Source: Dromiciops gliroides
Lineage: Eukaryota > Chordata > Mammalia > Microbiotheria > Microbiotheriidae
DNA: 64,000 bases
Assembly (NCBI RefSeq): GCF_019393635.1
Contig: NC_057863.1
Coordinates: 639,492,306 to 639,556,305, forward strand
Direction: 5' to 3'
The first letter of the stretch is position 1. Every line of letters begins with the position of its first letter. Made by a program: the position numbers and the translations under genes. Shown here in pieces: positions 1-12,229 of this stretch. A model generated the notes under the pieces. It searched no databases and was not told the origin of the DNA. It was given only the letters and a program-made list of their open reading frames with translations.

Positions 1-527
1 TCTGACCATTTGAGGTCATTGTCTCCCCAGGCCTCCAGCCATTGTCTTTACCAAACTGTTTCACACCCCCCCCCCTTCCCTGCTTAGGCCTGGGAGTGCC
101 AGGAACTGGCAGGGAGTAGCGGTGAAGCAACGGCAAAGAAGCCACAAGAACCACCCTCCCCTGGCATGTGGGCCAGCTCCCCCCTCCAGACAGTGCTTTT
201 AGCTTCCTCCCAGCAGGGCTGCTTGCCCAGCCAAGTGAGATCCCTGTGGTTTCGGATCAGTCCATCTCCTTGCATCCTATTCTCTCTTAGAAACCCAACG
301 ATGGTTGCTCTATCACGTGAGGACTGACCTCAGAACCTCAAAACGTTTAGAGAACTCTCACCACACACAACTAATATTCTCCCTATATTGTTCAATACAT
401 GTTAACTTTCAGAGATTCTTAATGTTTTGAATGCAACTTTGATGCTAAATTTAAAAACGCAAACAATTTCCATATCACCTACTGCTACTGAGTAACATGT
501 TAATTTTGATATGAATTGTGCATTATG

Positions 528-679
528 TTTTGATTTTTTTTTGCGGGGCAATTGGGGTTAAGTGACTTGCCCAAGGTCACACCTCTAGTAAGTGTCAAGT
601 GTCTGAGGTCGGATTTGAACTCAGGTCTTCCTGAATCCAGGGCCGGTGCTCTATCTACTGCGCCACCTAGCTGCCCCCC
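528..679 (-). mobile_element. WSINE1-like CORE-SINE
   Basis: Antisense copy: poly-T, then the core 'gtgacttgcccaaggtcaca', ending ctagctgcccc. Flanked by a 16-bp duplication with one mismatch (512-527 and 680-695). Confidence 0.93.
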
Positions 680-1499
680 TGAATTATGCATTATGAACAA
701 AGTTTAGTTTAGTTGGTGGGGAGGGAAGAGGCAGAGACAAAGGAAGTCTCTAATTGGCTTATTCTTATGTGCTTGGTGAAGTCTTAGCTTATGTGCAGTA
801 TGGGAAGGTAACTTGGGAGAAAGCATATTCAGTTAGGAGATAGGGACTGTAGAAGCTGTCTGGTCATGCCTCTCATTTTTATAGATGAGAGACGTGACTT
901 GCCTGAGATCACAGGGGCCACATTGCACATTCACATATGTTCAGCCACACAGTGAAACTCTCACCATGGAGCCTACTTTTGGATCTGTTGTGTGCTGGGT
1001 GTCATCAGGCAAACGTCACCATGGTTACTCATTGTTTCCTCAAGTACGCTGCTCTTCTTTACTTCATCTCAATATGCCTCCTAAGTGTGCCAGTCAGTGA
1101 GTGGTTTTCACTAGGTATTTGAGGAGCTGAATTTTAAATCTCAGAGATGAAATGTTACTCCCATGGTGAGGCAAGCATATGCATTCTAGTTCAATTATAA
1201 AATAGGTGCTCAGGGTAAGGCTTGGACCCCTTACTTGTGCTCTGTGGTTTGTATTAGGCCACTAACTAGATGGATGCGTGGATCATATCCCGTGGAAGTT
1301 GTGGTTCCCAGGATTTGGAGAGAAAAGAATAGGCCATTCAACAGATTGCTGGTTTTGTTTAACAAATATATCAAGGATTAACCCAAGGCTTGTGCAACAT
1401 ACAAATCTACTTTCTAACAGGCAAGAAATTACCAAGAAATCATTGGTGTTTTTTTCAAAAGCAATCAAGAAAGGGTGTGTTGGAGTCAGCTGATTGTTA

Positions 1500-1790
1500 A
1501 ATGAACATTAATACTTTCAAAGTTCACAGACCCTACAAATCAGGGCTTGATTTATTGTTTTGCTGATTGTCTATACTTAAAAACTGACACAGAGGGGCAG
1601 CTAGGTGGCGCTGCAGTGGATAGAGCACCGGTCCTGGATTCAGGAGGACCTGAGTTCAAATCTGGCCTCAGACACTTGACACTTACTAGCTATGTGACCC
1701 TGGGCAAGTCACTTAAACCTCATTGCCCTACAAAACAAAGAAAGTGATATAGAGAATGTTAGTAATGCAAATTCAGCTTCAAAGCATGTC
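1500..1790 (-). repeat. Unnamed old interspersed repeat, copy A (minus)
   Basis: The complement of this stretch matches copies at 9370-9600, 48608-48830 and 54735-55055. The shared core reads 'ctatacaatcaacaaaacaa' then 'aaatcaagccctgatt'. A SINE at 1594-1744 interrupts it. Confidence 0.7.
1594..1744 (+). mobile_element. WSINE1-like CORE-SINE inside the unnamed repeat
   Basis: Full head-to-tail copy. Flanks 'aactgacacagag' and 'aagtgatatagag' look like a diverged target duplication. Confidence 0.92.
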
Positions 1791-2159
1791 CTGTACACCT
1801 TCCCTTCCACCACCTGGAGAGCCACTTGTTAGATGTTTATCAGTAAGCCACTGTTATAAAAGAAGGTATAAGAGCTAACACAAGATCCATTTCTTGTACA
1901 TTTTTTTTTTCCTCTCAGAAAACCAAGATAATGTCAGTTTTGAGAATGGGGAACACTTCCATCAAGATAAATCCACAATGAAAAAGCAACGCCAAGGCAA
2001 TGGAATCCAAGTCTGTGGCTGATGACTTTTCCATGCAGAGGATGGATGTTCCACGGGCAAAACACAAAATGAAATCTTAAGTTGATACATTTTGGTAAGT
2101 TACACGGGCACAATTTTGGTTAGTAAAAAGAAAATTAATATAAAGTGTCAACCGGACCA

Positions 2160-2460
2160 AACCAGCCTCTAACCTGTGGATGATCAGAGCTGAACAGAGC
2201 AGGGTAGAGACAGGAGAGTCAGGAATCAAACAAGTTTAATTTCAGAGTGAGGGAAATGACTTGGGAGTAATGAGGGGCTATCGACACGTGCCAGGGCCCC
2301 ACCCCTACTGGGGGGACCCGCTTTAGTGTGGCAGAACCTTGATTTATATACTTATGGCTAGACAGAGTGACACAGTCTAGAGGAGCAGCAGTGGTGAGGC
2401 ACAGCAGCAACAGGGAGGCAAGGTTGTCTAGTGACAAAAAGTCTGTTCATAGCAGGGCTT
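2160..2460 (-). mobile_element. Probable LTR fragment (minus)
   Basis: On the minus strand a TATA-like 'agtatataaatcaagg' is followed about 110 bp later by 'aaattaaacttgtttgattcc', the layout of an LTR U3-R-U5. No clean ends or duplication were found. Confidence 0.4.
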
Positions 2461-2757
2461 CACATCTAGGTATGTAGGCGTTCGCCCAAGCTCAGAGATT
2501 TAGTTCTGTGATTTGGTTGCAGTTCATCCGGAAGGTGAGCGCAGAGGATTGTTGTTATACTAAGCTCAGGGCACAGCTTGCTTGCTGGGCCTTAGCTCTA
2601 GAGAACGGGGTGAGGGGACTTCTAATAGTATCTTGGCAAAAGGTGTGATTCTTATGAAAACAGTGGGTGATAGACAAAAATCTGAGGCCATATTTGAAAT
2701 GGGCACAAATGCTATTTGTAAGGTTGATAAGATGCGATATAAACCAAAACAAAACAC

Positions 2758-3203
2758 TTGTTGTTGTCTGGTGTCACGAAAATTTCTAAGTCTGACGAAG
2801 AAAAAGAAGTGGCAAAGTCTCCAAGCTGTAATAAGATAGGTTTATTGAGAGAGGGTACCTGTCTCACAATAAAGCCAGTCTTAGGCTTGGGACCCAAAGA
2901 GCCCGAACCTAGGGCTTTGGTGGTATTTATACTAATCTAATAAAGCTCAAAAGCACTATACCCTATTCCTTTAAGACCAACTCCTCCCAGTGCATCTTTA
3001 GAAAATTGTACAGAAAAGGAGTACATCGAAACACAATGCGCACCAAATAAAACATAAAGAGGAGTTTTAGGGATGTCCCTTCCTGGCTGGCAGCGTGCCA
3101 GCTCCACGCATGCTGATTGGTTCCTCCAGATTAGCAGATACTATTGGTAGTGTTGTGGTGAACCACCATGCGCCTTATTTAAAAAGGGACATCACAACAC
3201 AAA
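2758..3203 (-). mobile_element. Probable solo LTR (minus)
   Basis: Read on the minus strand: end tgttgtgatg, CCAAT boxes (complements of 3141-3147 and 3116-3122), TATA 'agtataaatacc' (about 2921-2935), poly(A) signal aataaa (about 2841-2846) and a terminus near cagacaacaaca. The order fits one LTR of about 445 bp. No internal retroviral genes are next to it. The exact ends are uncertain. Confidence 0.6.
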
Positions 3204-4118
3204 CCTGATACAGGACCCCTATGAAAGACTAGGCTGAAATCTATCATGTATAAAGAGAAACAGGTCCCATAACTTCAGACACTAGAGTATACTTAAACAC
3301 AATGAATCACCATTTGCCTCATATTAAACTGATTATTACCACAGTTAAATCCCTTATCTCTAAGGCGTAGGGGAAAATCTCACTCACGCTGGTTCTCCTA
3401 ATATCACAGAATTGGAGAGTTAGAAGGGCCCTGCCAACCACCTGGTTCACTCTGCACATGCAAGAAATCCCTGCTGTCGCACACCCGACAGCCGCCTTGT
3501 GAGACAGACAGCTCTGATTGTTAGGAGGGCTTTCCTAACATCGAGCCTAAATTGGCTTCTTTGCAACTTTCCTCCTTTGCTGCCAGTTCTTTGGCTGATT
3601 CTGAGGCTAAATGGAACAAGCCTCTCATCTTGGCTCCTTCTCATAGATACTTGAAGATGGCTCTGATACGTCTCTGGAGGCCTCTCTTCTCCGGGTCAAA
3701 CACCCCCATTTTCTTCAGCTGCTCCTCATCTGACAGGAACTCCGGGCACTTCAGCATCCTGGCTTCCCAGCTCTGACCATTCTTCAGTACATCAGTTTCT
3801 CTCTTCAACAATGGTGCCCAGAACAGAACAGAACTGGAGAGAAGCAAGGGCAGAGGACCGGCAACACTATCATTATCCCCTTCCTAGACGCCCAAAGCTC
3901 ATCAGTCCTTTTGGCTGCTGACATGTTTCTAGCCCCACTAAGACCCCGAGATCTTTTTCAGAACAGCTACCGACTAACCATCCCTCCTCCATCCTATGCT
4001 TGTGAAGTTACATGTTTGGGCCTAAGTATAGATTTGACATGTATCCCTACTGAATTTCAGTTTGATAGATTCAAACCAATTCTCTAGCATGTGCAGATCT
4101 TCTTGGATCCTCACTCTT

Positions 4119-4260
4119 TTTTTTGGCAGGGCAGTGAGGGTTAAGTGACTTGCCCAGGGTCACACAGCTAGTAAGTGTCAAGTGTCTGAGGTCTACTTTG
4201 AACTCAGGTCCTCCTGACTCCAAGGCCTGTGCTTTATCCACTGCGCCACCTAGCTGCCCT
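4119..4260 (-). mobile_element. WSINE1-like CORE-SINE
   Basis: Antisense copy with a perfect 14-bp duplication 'ggatcctcactctt' (4105-4118 and 4261-4274). Confidence 0.95.
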
Positions 4261-4455
4261 GGATCCTCACTCTTGATTGAGTGTTTTAGCCACCACTCTT
4301 AGCTTGGAATACTCTGAACATTTGGTGAATGTGCCATCTTTGTCTTCATCCAAGTTATCAAACAAAACACAAAACACACACCCCCTGGGACACTCTCCTG
4401 GAGACCTCTGGCAGCACTGACACTGAACCCTTAACATCTCTTTAAATCCAGTCAG

Positions 4456-4612
4456 GGGGCCGCTAGGTGGCGCTGCAGTGGATAGAGCACTGGGCCTGGG
4501 TTTGGGAGGATGAGAGTTCACATCTGGCCTCAGACACTTGACACTTACTAGCTGTGTGACCCTGGGCAAGTCACTTAACCCCCATTGCCTCACCCAAAAT
4601 AAAAAATTAAAA
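4456..4612 (+). mobile_element. WSINE1-like CORE-SINE
   Basis: Sense copy with duplication 'aaatccagtcag' (4444-4455 and 4613-4624). Confidence 0.95.
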
Positions 4613-4847
4613 AAATCCAGTCAGTCAAGCGCTCCTGAATTCATCTGATTGTCTTACTGTCTTTCCCATCTCTTTATCTTCTCCATAGGAATAATATGAG
4701 ATACTTTATTAAAAGTTTTGGTAAATCTAAGCAAATTATACCCATAGCATCCCCTCAACTACTAGTTTAATAGACTTGTCCGAAAAGGAAAGAGAATCTG
4801 GGATGACTTGTTATTTTTTTGAAAATTTGTTTATTTACCAGGATTTA

Positions 4848-4848
4848 T

Positions 4849-4905
<57 letters not shown>

Positions 4906-4957
4906 GTCTCTCTGTCTCTCTTTCTGTCTCTGTCTCTCTGTCTCTCTCTCTCCCTCT
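4848..4957 (+). repeat. (CT)n microsatellite
   Basis: A roughly 110-bp pyrimidine run: pure CT first, then TCTG-interrupted. Confidence 0.97.
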
Positions 4958-5870
4958 CTTATTGTTCACCTCACGTACCCAACTGACCAATAAAAATAAA
5001 CTCACATAGTCCAATAAAGCCAATTCTTGTGTTGGGCACGTCCAAAAATGTTAGTCTCATTCCCGATTTCAAGCTGCTCACCTTGTGGCCAGAAGGGGGT
5101 GTGCTTCTTCTCAAGGCCTCTGTACTTGGGGTTTATCATTTCATTAATCAGAGTTCTAGAGTCTTTGCAAGTTGTCTCAGTTCTCCTCCTCCCTTCACTC
5201 GGAGTCCATTCAGAGAGGTCTTCTCAGCTTCCTCTGAAACTGCCTGAGATTTGTTTGGACAAAAACTTTCCACCGTCACATAAATCCACATTGGCATACT
5301 TCCTTGTGGAGGAGGTCCTGCCGCCTCTTGCTCATCTCTGCTCCTCTTCCCAGCTGTTCTCCGACCCTCTCGTTAATGATCTGCTCTAGAGTTTTCTCAG
5401 GGTTGAAGTTGAGCTCACTGGCCCACAGTTGGCAGCCTTGGTTCACTTTCTCCTGGAAAAACAGGATAGCATTTGTCCTCCTCCGATCTTGTGGTGCCTC
5501 TCCCCTTTTTTGATCTCTTCGAGGTTACTGACGGTGGCTCAGCCCTCCCTAGCTGCCAGGTCGTTCAGGGCACAAGCATGTAGTTCATCAGGGGCAGGGG
5601 ACTTGAACTCTCCAAGGGCAGCTGGTGTTCCGAGTGTCTCCTTCCCCATCTTGGGCATCGATTCCCTATTAGTCACTTTTGTCCCATCCCTTCCAAGATA
5701 AGGGTCATTCTTCTTCACAGAGACAACAGAAACAAGGAAGGACTGAGCAACCCTGTGTTCTCTTTGCCATCACTTATCATTGGCTCATCTACTCCAAGCA
5801 AAGGTCCTAGATCTTGCTCAGTCCTTTTTTTTTCCTCCCAATATAGCTCTGTTGATGAAGGATAGGTTTT

Positions 5871-6035
5871 TTTGTTGTTGTTGTTTTGTTTTGTTTTAGT
5901 GAGGCAATTGGAGTTAAGTGACTTGCCCAGGGTCACACAGCTAGTAAGTGTTAAGTGTCTGAGGCTAGATTTGAACTCAGGTACTCCTGACTCCAGGGCA
6001 GGTGCTCTATCCACTGCGCCATCTAACTGCCCCCC
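5871..6035 (-). mobile_element. WSINE1-like CORE-SINE
   Basis: Antisense copy with a T/G-rich tail and duplication 'aggataggtttt' (5859-5870 and 6036-6047). Confidence 0.94.
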
Positions 6036-6047
6036 AGGATAGGTTTT

Positions 6048-6435
6048 GTTTTTTAACAATTATTTTTGGGTTCTAGTCAATTTTATACATATCTTTTGTT
6101 TTTACATCAATTAAAATTTCAAAGTATTACCCTCTATATAAAGAAAAATAAAGTTCAATGTCTAACCAATACATTAAAAAAGTCTGACACACCCATACTC
6201 CCTCCCTCCCCTCCCCCCAAACCTCTGCAAAGAATTTGAGAGAGGTACCTGCTTATATTCCATTGTTGGACCAAGCTTGATCACTATCCTTTGACAGTAT
6301 CTGGTTTCAATTATTTTGTGGTTTTTCTTTCTATTGACATTGTTGTGATTGTGTCTGCTATTTTCCTGGTTCTGCTGCCTTCACATTGTATCAGTTCATA
6401 TAAGGCTTCCCATGATTCTCTAAATTCACATTGCT
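6048..6435 (-). mobile_element. L1 3' fragment (minus)
   Basis: A C/T-rich 'ctccctccctcccctccccc' tract (6200-6220) and 'ggttctgctgccttcacatt' (6369-6389) are typical of the complement of marsupial L1 3' ends. No open frame remains. Confidence 0.5.
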
Positions 6436-6604
6436 GCAGGAATGAAATATGGGATGACAAAGAGCGACCATGGATTCCAGGGTGTTTGGAAATGAATCAG
6501 TGTTTTACTAATCAAAATTGTGACCCCACATAGTTAAAAAATCAGAATACTGAGGCATTCCAGAGAGATTGTTTATTCAGGCTACAGAGGGGATTGTGCA
6601 GCAG

Positions 6605-6775
6605 TAGGGCTGGGTGGGGAGTCATGGGACCAGAGTTTGAATTCTGACTCTGCTCTTTTCTACTTTTGGGCCAGTCACTTGACCTCACTGGATCTCAGTT
6701 TCCTAATCTGTAAAATGAGAAAATTGAACTAGATAATCTCTAAGGTACTGGGTTCTTACCCCAGTATCTATGAAT
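6605..6775 (+). mobile_element. MIR-type SINE
   Basis: Contains the 'gggccagtcacttgacctc', 'ctcagtttcctaatctgtaa' and 'aaaatgagaaaattgaacta' blocks of CORE-SINEs. Confidence 0.8.
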
Positions 6776-7310
6776 TTTTTTGAAGAAATATTTTAATAAC
6801 TGTATTTTGATATAATTGTTCTCCTTTGCAATACTATCCATTTTATTTTATTCTACCCTTTTAAAAACATTCTGAGAAGGGGTCCAGAGGCTTCACCAGG
6901 TTAAGTCAGCTGGGTAGCACAAGGTTTTGGCAATATCTTTGTTTCTTTATCTGTTCATTTATTTTTTTTATTTTTTGATGAATTTGTCTTAAAAGACTTT
7001 ACCCAGTCAATCTGGCAATCCATGGACTTTCTTTAAGAGTCTTGGGGGGGTGGTATCCTTGTTATGTGCAATGGTTTCCTGGGAGGGTGTATGAGATGGG
7101 AGGAGGGATTTAGGCAATGAAAAAAACAAAAAGCATCAATTAATATTTAATTGTTAAAAGAGGGTTTTAGTAATAGTCTGCTCAAATTCCTCCAGTTTTT
7201 AGGGCTCTCCTCAAAAGGAATACCTTGTATTTACTTCTCTCTGCCCATGTTGTATCATGCTAAAAAAAAAAAATCATAAGCTCACCGAGGGCAGAGACAG
7301 CCTAATTTTA

Positions 7311-7474
7311 CTTATTTATTTATTTATTTTTTTTAGTGAGGCAATTGGGGTCAAGTGACTTGCCCAGGGTCACACAGCTAGCAAGTGTGTGTTAAGTGTC
7401 TGAGGCGGGATTCGAACTCAGGTACTCCTGACTCCAGGGCCGGTGCTCTATCCACTGCGCCACCTAGCTGCCCT
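7311..7474 (-). mobile_element. WSINE1-like CORE-SINE
   Basis: Antisense copy with duplication 'gacagcct(a/c)atttta' (7296-7310 and 7475-7489). Confidence 0.95.
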
Positions 7475-8167
7475 GACAGCCTCATTTTAATTCACTAATA
7501 CATTATGGCTGTTTGGTAGAAGTTTGCTGAATTGACTCAAACTGGTCATCAAGAGATATCCACTGAGATCAGAGACCAGGCCTTGCAGGTCCCTCCTTCT
7601 ACCCGTGAGAGGAGGCTGCTGTCCCGCCAGACCAGGGTGGAGGCCCTTTTCTGGTGGAGTCAGTGGATGGTCTGCAGATCAGTCCCACAAACTCCAGCTT
7701 GCCCTTTGGCTCTCTTCTAGAAAGGACGCTGCTGGGCTGCTGGGAAGGTCCCAAGGGGACAGCGGGGCAGGGGTAGGAGTGGGTGAGCAGGTTAGGAAAC
7801 TCATGGCCTCCTTGCTGCGCTCAGAAAAGGCAGAAGGGCTAGAAGCAGAAACACTGGCCTCTTTGCTGAGCACCAGAGTAGGAGATGCATGGCCTTCCCG
7901 TCGTCTCCACCATTTTAGAGGCCCACAAAGAGCAGCACTCAAATTTTTGGGAGATGATCCTTAGCCAGGGGACCACCCTGGAAACCACAGCATCAGGAAG
8001 TCTCAGCAAGACCCTCCAGTTACATCTGGTGAAGAAAGACAGGCTAGCGAAGCACAGGATCATAGATCTGACTGGGTCACAGAGTCCAGGCCTCTTCATC
8101 TTACAGAGGAGGTAACCGAGTCCCAGAAAGAGGCGGCAACACAGATTGGTTATTAGCATTTGCGTCA

Positions 8168-8314
8168 GGGGACGGCTAGGTGGCTCAGTGGATAAAGCAC
8201 CAGCCCTGGATTCAGGAGGACCTGAGTTCAAATCTGACCTCAGATACTTGACACTTACTAGCTGTGTGACCCTGAGCAAGTCACTTAACCCCCATTGCCC
8301 TGAAGAAAAAAAAA
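8168..8314 (+). mobile_element. WSINE1-like CORE-SINE
   Basis: Sense copy starting ggggacggctaggtgg and ending in an A-rich tail. Confidence 0.92.
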
Positions 8315-8726
8315 GGGAAAATGAAGGACAAACACTCTTTCAGCACCCCAAAAGGTGACTCTCTACATAGACATCACCAGATACAGAAATCAGTTCCAAT
8401 TCTGCCCAGGAGCTTTGGTCTGTTCCCTAGCTCCACCCCCCCACCTTCGGCAGCCTGATGGTCCCTGCTGCCCAAGCCCCCCATTCTGACACTGTACTTA
8501 GTGCTAATACCCAGTCAGCTTTAGCCCTCCTGCAGTTCAGAACCCCCAAACTCAAACTCCCCCATAGCAGCGACTGCCCACGTGCATCGCCCTGTCCGGT
8601 AGCATAGTCTAAGGGCTGAGTAGCAGACATCATCAAGTGGTGCCCAGACATTCCTGAGATGAATCCACGAGGTTACCTCTGGTTGAATACAATGATACTG
8701 CTTGGGATGCTGCTGCGCGCTGCCAC

Positions 8727-8900
8727 CGCCATAGTTGTTTGTCCTTCTGTCTCAAAGAGGACCATGACATCGGGGTGATGTCATGACTTTCCGTGAACTG
8801 GATTTACGTGAGGGAGGGCTGTGCGAGGTCACGAGCCTCACTCTCTCCCCCAGAGCCATCTGGGTCCAGTAGCATGGTATATATCAGGACTACTGGAGAT
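8727..8900 (+). mobile_element. Marsupial interspersed repeat (family name not recalled)
   Basis: The 'tctcaaagaggaccatgaca', 'gagggagggctgtgcgaggt' and 'gagccatctgggtccagtag' blocks look like a dispersed marsupial SINE-like family. It runs directly into an old antisense CORE-SINE. The identity is from memory only. Confidence 0.5.
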
Positions 8901-9030
8901 GGCCCTGGATGTTTAAGGCAATTTGGGTTAAGTGACTTGCCCAGCCAGGATCACACAACTACTAAATGTCTGAGGTGAGATTTGAACTCAGGTCCTCTTG
9001 ACTCCAGAGCCATCTATTCACTGTAACTGT
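8901..9030 (-). mobile_element. Degraded CORE-SINE
   Basis: Antisense 'gcaatttgggttaagtgact' to 'tccagagccatctattcact', with several substitutions and no clear tail. Confidence 0.75.
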
Positions 9031-9369
9031 TACCTCAAGGAGCTAAGCGTAAAGACCCCTTATTGTGCAGACAGGACAGGACATGGGCCCAGTGCTTCAG
9101 CTTCCAGAATAAACCCCTTGGGTTCCCCTTGAAGGATGCTTCCTTCTCTTTGGAGGTACCAGCTGCTGGGAGGTTGGGGGCCCTTTTGGTACCCCTCAGT
9201 GACAGTTGTGTGAAGAACGGTCTGGGCAGGATCCAAGCAGCCCAATGCACATGGACTGAGTGCCTGTGGAAACCTGTCTTGTCCCCTCTCGCCCAACACC
9301 AAGTGTGTGTGGAGGTTCTGGGGTGCTAGGAGAGGTTGTTGTGTACGGCATAACTTTTGGGGTGAGGGC

Positions 9370-9600
9370 AGGCATGTGCTGGTAAATGCTTAACCCTTGG
9401 CTCTCTTAAAAAAAAACAAAACAACCATGTAAGGAGGACATACTTTTAAGGTTAACCTGAATTATTAACATTTTTCCCATCACTTTCTGAAGTCTAGACA
9501 GTCAACAAAAACAACAAATCAAGCCCTGATTCTTAGCATCTGTGATTTCTGAGATGGAAATGCCTACACTGAAAATGTAACACTTGGCCCTAGACAGTCA
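9370..9600 (+). repeat. Unnamed old interspersed repeat, copy B (plus)
   Basis: Begins 'tgctggtaaatgcttaaccc' and carries 'cactttctgaagtctagaca' and 'aaatcaagccctgattctta', shared with the three other copies in the window. Confidence 0.75.
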
Positions 9601-9664
9601 GTGTGACCTGGCTCCACTCTGTCCCTGATTGGGGGGCTGAGATCATCCTACTCTGTGGGAGGGG

Positions 9665-9930
9665 TCAATCTGTCAATCAACCAACTAGCATTTATTAAGC
9701 CCCTCCTGTGTGACGGGCACCGGGTTAGGTGATGCTGAGATAGGGAAAATAAATGCAGCTGTGGAGATCAGGGAGGGCCTCATGGAGGAGGTGGTCCTTG
9801 AGCTGGGCTTTTTCAGGAGGCTAGGGATTGGGGGAGGAGAGCAGTACAGGAGCAGGGGGCCGGAGGACAGAATGAGTAACTTCCCGGAGCAGGCTTCGTG
9901 TGTGCCCCACTGCCCATGAGGGAATGCCAC
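9665..9930 (+). mobile_element. L2/L3-like LINE fragment
   Basis: 'tcaatcaaccaactagcatttattaag...' then 'catggaggaggtggtccttg' follow a common old mammalian LINE tail. Non-coding. Confidence 0.5.
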
Positions 9931-10411
9931 ATTGCCTACAGTGGCACTGGCTCACAGGGTCTCCTCTCCTTCCAAATCCCTCAATGCCCCCATACCCAAC
10001 AAGTGGAATCTGTGTTCTTTCAGAATGAATGAATGAAAGAAAGAAAAAGTAACACTTGGCAGTGGGGGATGATGGGTAGGGAGCTGCAGGGGGTGCCTGG
10101 GGTTACTGCTCTTAGGGGCCCAAGGCAGAGACCAGACCCAGCTCTCTTGTATTTGCTCCTCTGTCCCCATCAGATCCGTTAGTGCCTGCTTGTGTTCCCG
10201 AGGTCCCTCTTAGCCACAGACTCAGAGTGCTGAACCCATTGTAAGGTCTGTCCCCAGGATCCTTTCCTCTTTTCCTTTTTTTATCTCTACTGCCTGGCTA
10301 AATGTCTGATATCAGTTAATCAATTCATTAGGCACCTACTATGTCCCAGGCACATACCTGACAAAGAATCCCCACTTCAGAATTCTCAACCAGGGGTCCC
10401 CTGATCTTTAC

Positions 10412-10658
10412 TCGTTGTTGTTCAGTCATTTCTGACTTCTTGTGACCCCATTTTGGGGTTTTCTTGGTAAAGATACAGGAGTGGTTTGTCATTTCCTTCT
10501 CCAGCCCATTTTACATATGAGGAAACTGAGGCAAGCAGGGTCAAGTGACTTGTCTGGGGTCGCGCAACTAGGAAATGTCTGAGGTCAGATTTGAACTCAG
10601 GTCTTTCTGACTTCAGACCTGGCACTCCATCCACCTGGGGACACAACCTAGCTGCCCT
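10412..10658 (-). mobile_element. Mar1-type CORE-SINE (minus)
   Basis: Long SINE: 'gttgttcagtcatttctgac', 'ttttggggttttcttggtaa', 'catatgaggaaactgaggca', core 'agtgacttgtctggggtc', ending cctagctgccc. Confidence 0.88.
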
Positions 10659-11288
10659 TTGTCTCTTTCCTAGAGACCTCCAAGGAGGAGAAATTTGGGG
10701 CCTCCTTAAGGGGGCTGTCTCTAGTTACCAGCAGCTCTGATTCTTAGGATGTTTTTCTTTACATCCTGACTGGACACCGGAAACTCTGCGGGAAGGCATC
10801 ACGGGGAGCCCGTTCCTCCACCCTCCCTGCCGGTGTCCCTCACCCTTCTCCAGCTGGTTGTTGACTCTACGTACCGTCATTTTCATGGGGGGTAACCCAA
10901 AGTCCCTACCCCTCTACAACCTTTAGTCCTATCTCTTTGGGTCAGGCACGGCCACTCACACTACGGAGAAGAGCGAAAGTCACCAACTATGGTCCTTCCA
11001 GGAAGGTGGAGGACTACTGGGCCTTATGACATGCCCTGGGGGCATTGCCATCCACCCTGTTGCTGAATCCCCCATGTGTGTTATTTCTCCCAGTTAGAAT
11101 GGGAGCTTCACTTCATACATGCCCTTTTCATTCATTCATCAAGGTCAAATTTACCTCCCCCCCCCCCCAACTCCCAGCTAGGAGGTCAGGAATGGCGGGA
11201 GCAGGCAGGCCCTGCTTCTGCAGCAACTTCCTTTCACCTCCAGGCCACTGCTAGGGTTTCTTTTAGGCTCAGTGAAAGGGGAGGGGGA

Positions 11289-11435
11289 GGGGTCAGCTAG
11301 GTGGCACAGTGGATTAAGCACCGGCCTTGGATTCAGGAGGACCTGAGTTTAAATCTGACCTCAGACACTTGACACTAACTAGCTATGTGACCCTGGGCAA
11401 GTCACTTAACCCCCATTGCCCTGCAAAAAAAAAAA
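11289..11435 (+). mobile_element. WSINE1-like CORE-SINE
   Basis: Sense copy with the usual head and core, and an A11 tail. Confidence 0.94.
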
Positions 11436-12120
11436 GGGGGGGAGGGGGAGCAGAGAAAAGAAGACCTGCCTTTCCAGAGGCAGGGACAAGAGGAGAAGGG
11501 AGAGAATGTTAGGAAGGAGAGGGAAGAGGCAGCCCTTCCTTACTGGAGTTTGTGATGCATCACACTCCCCCCTGCCCATTTCTGCCATACAGGGAGATGA
11601 CAGCCCTGGCAATGGAGATGCTACTCGGCAAATAGGCTCTATCTATTGGATGCATTCTGGGAGGATGTCACACCCTCTTTGGACCCCGGCAGGAGAATAA
11701 GTCAGAGCAGGAGAGGGGAGGGCTGGGAGAAGAAGAGCCCAAAGGTGAGAGAAGACACTTAAGGTGGGGATTCGGGCGTGGCAGAGGAATGACGGGAGAT
11801 AGATCAAGGATAAGAGGAGACTTGGGCAGCAGGAGGAGGCCGATCTAAAGGACAGCAACTGGGGAGAAGGGACGGGCCAGAGCAGGCCAAGGCGTTCTGG
11901 GCCGGGGAACCTGGGAATGTGATCTGCCTTCCTCCTGGGGCTTTTGGGATCCTTCCGTCTCCTAATTCTCCTCCTACCTGGCTTAGGTTTCCTCCCCCTT
12001 CCAACCTCCCCACGGGCTTGCTTTCCCTCCCATGCAGCTGACAGTCTCCTTCTCCCTGCTCCGTCCCCTCTCCCCAGTTATGCAGGACATTTCAGCTCTG
12101 TAGGCGGCTCAATCTCTCCT

Positions 12121-12190
12121 TGTGGAAAGAACTGTGGATTTGGAATGAGAGGACCTGGGTCCAAGTCAAACGACTGCCACCTTCCATACT
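12121..12190 (+). mobile_element. MIR fragment
   Basis: 'ctgtggatttggaatgagag' and 'gacctgggtccaa' are the MIR head; the rest is missing. Confidence 0.6.
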
Positions 12191-12229
12191 AGTTCTGCCT
12201 GCAAATGACCCCCCCTCTCTAGTCCACCC

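Larger units (their letters stand above)
3400..5700 (-). mobile_element. Old L3/CR1-type LINE fragment (minus), interrupted
   Basis: The + strand reads like the complement of a CR1/L3 3' region: 'aatatcacagaattggagag' (3' end), then the stretches around 3515-3570, 3640-3720 and 3810-3840, and at 4315-4440 the part of the reverse-transcriptase-proximal region complementary to '...ctgggacactc'. Two WSINE1-like copies and a CT microsatellite break it up. Too decayed to code. Confidence 0.65.

Noticed and set aside
4776..5023. Leu/Ser and Arg/Glu repeat open frames
   Set aside because: Translations of the CT microsatellite.
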